Translations under genes and position numbers: made by a program
From: Mechercharimyces sp. CAU 1602
GTDB taxonomy: Bacteria; Bacillota; Bacilli; Thermoactinomycetales; JANTPT01
Direction: 5' to 3'
Assembly (NCBI RefSeq): GCF_024753565.1
Contig: NZ_JANTPT010000001.1
Location: 1-64,000 of the forward strand
Length of the DNA stretch: 64,000 nt
Part shown: positions 63,277-64,000 of the stretch, piece after piece
Numbering within the stretch: position 1 is the first letter of the stretch
How the letters are laid out: each line of letters starts with the position of its first letter
The notes under the pieces: generated by a model
Databases searched by the model: none
What the model was told of the DNA's origin: nothing
The model's input: only the letters and a program-made list of their open reading frames with translations

Positions 63277-64000
63277 AAAAGATATTTTACGATGGAGTCT
63301 TTTCGGGGGAGAAAGAAGGTCAGACACCACTAGAAGCACTTTATGTGGAAGAGGGAACAATACGTGATCGAGGATCGAGTGCTGACATGTTGCTTCAACA
63401 CGGACGTGCTGATGTAGCACGTGTAGATCTAGAGGGAGGGTTTTTTTACCCCGGTTTGATGGATAGCCATATGCATCTAGCAGCTCAAGGAAAAAAGATG
63501 TCCTTTCTTGATTTATCGGGAGCACGCACGAAGGAAGAAATGCTGTATTTGCTTAAGAGAAGGGTGGAGCAGACAGATCGTGGGGAATGGGTGATTGCCA
63601 TCCAATGGGATGAAAACCGTCTTTTGGAAGGTAAGCCTCCTTCACTGCAAGAACTGGACGAGGTTGCCCCAGCTCACCCGCTGTTTTTGCTTCGCTCATG
63701 TTACCATATCTCTTTAGCCAACACGGAAGCATTTCGACGTGCTGGCATCCGTGAAGGTACCCCTGACCCTGAGGAGGGGTCGTGGGGGCGAGACATCGCT
63801 GGGCGCTTTGATGGTTGGGTGTATGAAAATGCGTCTCTTCCTTTTTATCGAGCGCAACCTCAGTTATCTTACGAGGAGCGTAAAGAGTGTGTGCGCCGTG
63901 CCATGAAACTTGCTCTTCAATATGGTTTGACGGGTGTGCATACGGATGATTTGCGAGAGATTGGCAGTCTCTCCGATTTGATACGTATCTATCGTGAGTT
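63273..64000 (+). CDS. YtcJ-like amidohydrolase (partial, runs off the window)
   Basis: ATG 63273 overlaps the rlmCD stop and opens a frame of more than 242 codons to the window edge. The product begins with a small beta-sandwich then 'FFYPGLMDSHMHLAA', the metal-binding His-x-His of the amidohydrolase superfamily, followed by the amidohydrolase_3-type 'WVIAIQWDENRL' and 'LANTEAFRRAGI' and 'GLTGVHTDDL'. It likely hydrolyses an amide or similar bond using metal ions; substrate unknown. GGAGGCAGG supplies the site. The C-terminal metal ligands lie outside the window. Confidence 0.87.
   Translation, partial: MKKIFYDGVFSGEKEGQTPLEALYVEEGTIRDRGSSADMLLQHGRADVARVDLEGGFFYPGLMDSHMHLAAQGKKMSFLDLSGARTKEEMLYLLKRRVEQTDRGEWVIAIQWDENRLLEGKPPSLQELDEVAPAHPLFLLRSCYHISLANTEAFRRAGIREGTPDPEEGSWGRDIAGRFDGWVYENASLPFYRAQPQLSYEERKECVRRAMKLALQYGLTGVHTDDLREIGSLSDLIRIYRE

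Overview
The window is chromosomal DNA of a spore-forming, Gram-positive Bacillales-type bacterium. The evidence is an H-type and an alpha/beta-type small acid-soluble spore protein, a LiaFSR three-component system, the nifS / nadB-nadC-nadA NAD locus, PepV, RlmCD-type and YugN-type proteins, strong AGGAGG ribosome binding sites, and CCA-encoding tRNA clusters behind an rRNA operon. The overall flavour fits Bacillaceae or Thermoactinomycetaceae, but I cannot name a genus. I see no insertion sequence, integrase, prophage or CRISPR array, so the window looks like stable core and accessory chromosome.

Layout. Positions 1-1440 hold the end of a 23S rRNA, a 5S rRNA and tRNAs Tyr, Ser, Phe, Thr, Trp and Cys, with a yugN-like gene between Trp and Cys. 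Positions 1.5-9.4 kb hold a secreted Vps62-like protein, an AraC-type regulator, tRNA-Leu and tRNA-Arg, an acyl-CoA dehydrogenase / acyl-CoA ligase pair and a secreted subtilase. Positions 9.6-12.1 kb are liaFSR (cell-envelope stress). Positions 12.3-33.8 kb are mixed housekeeping and accessory genes: mnmA, a TVP38 / CDP-alcohol transferase pair, peroxiredoxin, transporters, PepV, a K+ channel, a neutral ceramidase next to a sphingomyelinase-like phosphodiesterase, sugar genes and a Crh-like HPr-domain protein. Positions 33.9-39.5 kb are the NAD biosynthesis locus.

Positions 39.6-45.9 kb are a cobalamin-riboswitch operon. It encodes two extracellular DUF4430 (transcobalamin C-terminal-like) proteins, one of which also carries an alpha/alpha-barrel, followed by a complete ECF transporter (T, fused A-A', S). 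This reads as a cobalamin capture-and-import system with a bacterial analogue of transcobalamin. Two tandem tiny Cys-rich membrane peptides follow, then a TPP riboswitch with thiC.

Positions 48.6-52.0 kb contain a promoter / palindrome / terminator unit that looks like a regulated small RNA, an SGNH hydrolase with an ABC exporter, and sspH. After a HAD hydrolase and sodA, positions 54.2-58.0 kb form a compact peptide operon: a 66-residue precursor-like peptide enclosed by a perfect 17-bp inverted repeat, an ABC ATPase and permease, a PqqD-domain/M50 protease fusion, and a small membrane protein. No modification enzyme is present. The last 6 kb hold a SleB-like cell-wall hydrolase with a WalR-type box and a structured leader, a SASP, a UgtP-like glycosyltransferase, an FAH-family enzyme, rlmCD and the start of an amidohydrolase that runs off the window.

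The best candidates for an under-described system are the cobalamin capture operon and the PqqD-M50 peptide operon. All functional calls come from reading motifs by eye; no database search was run.
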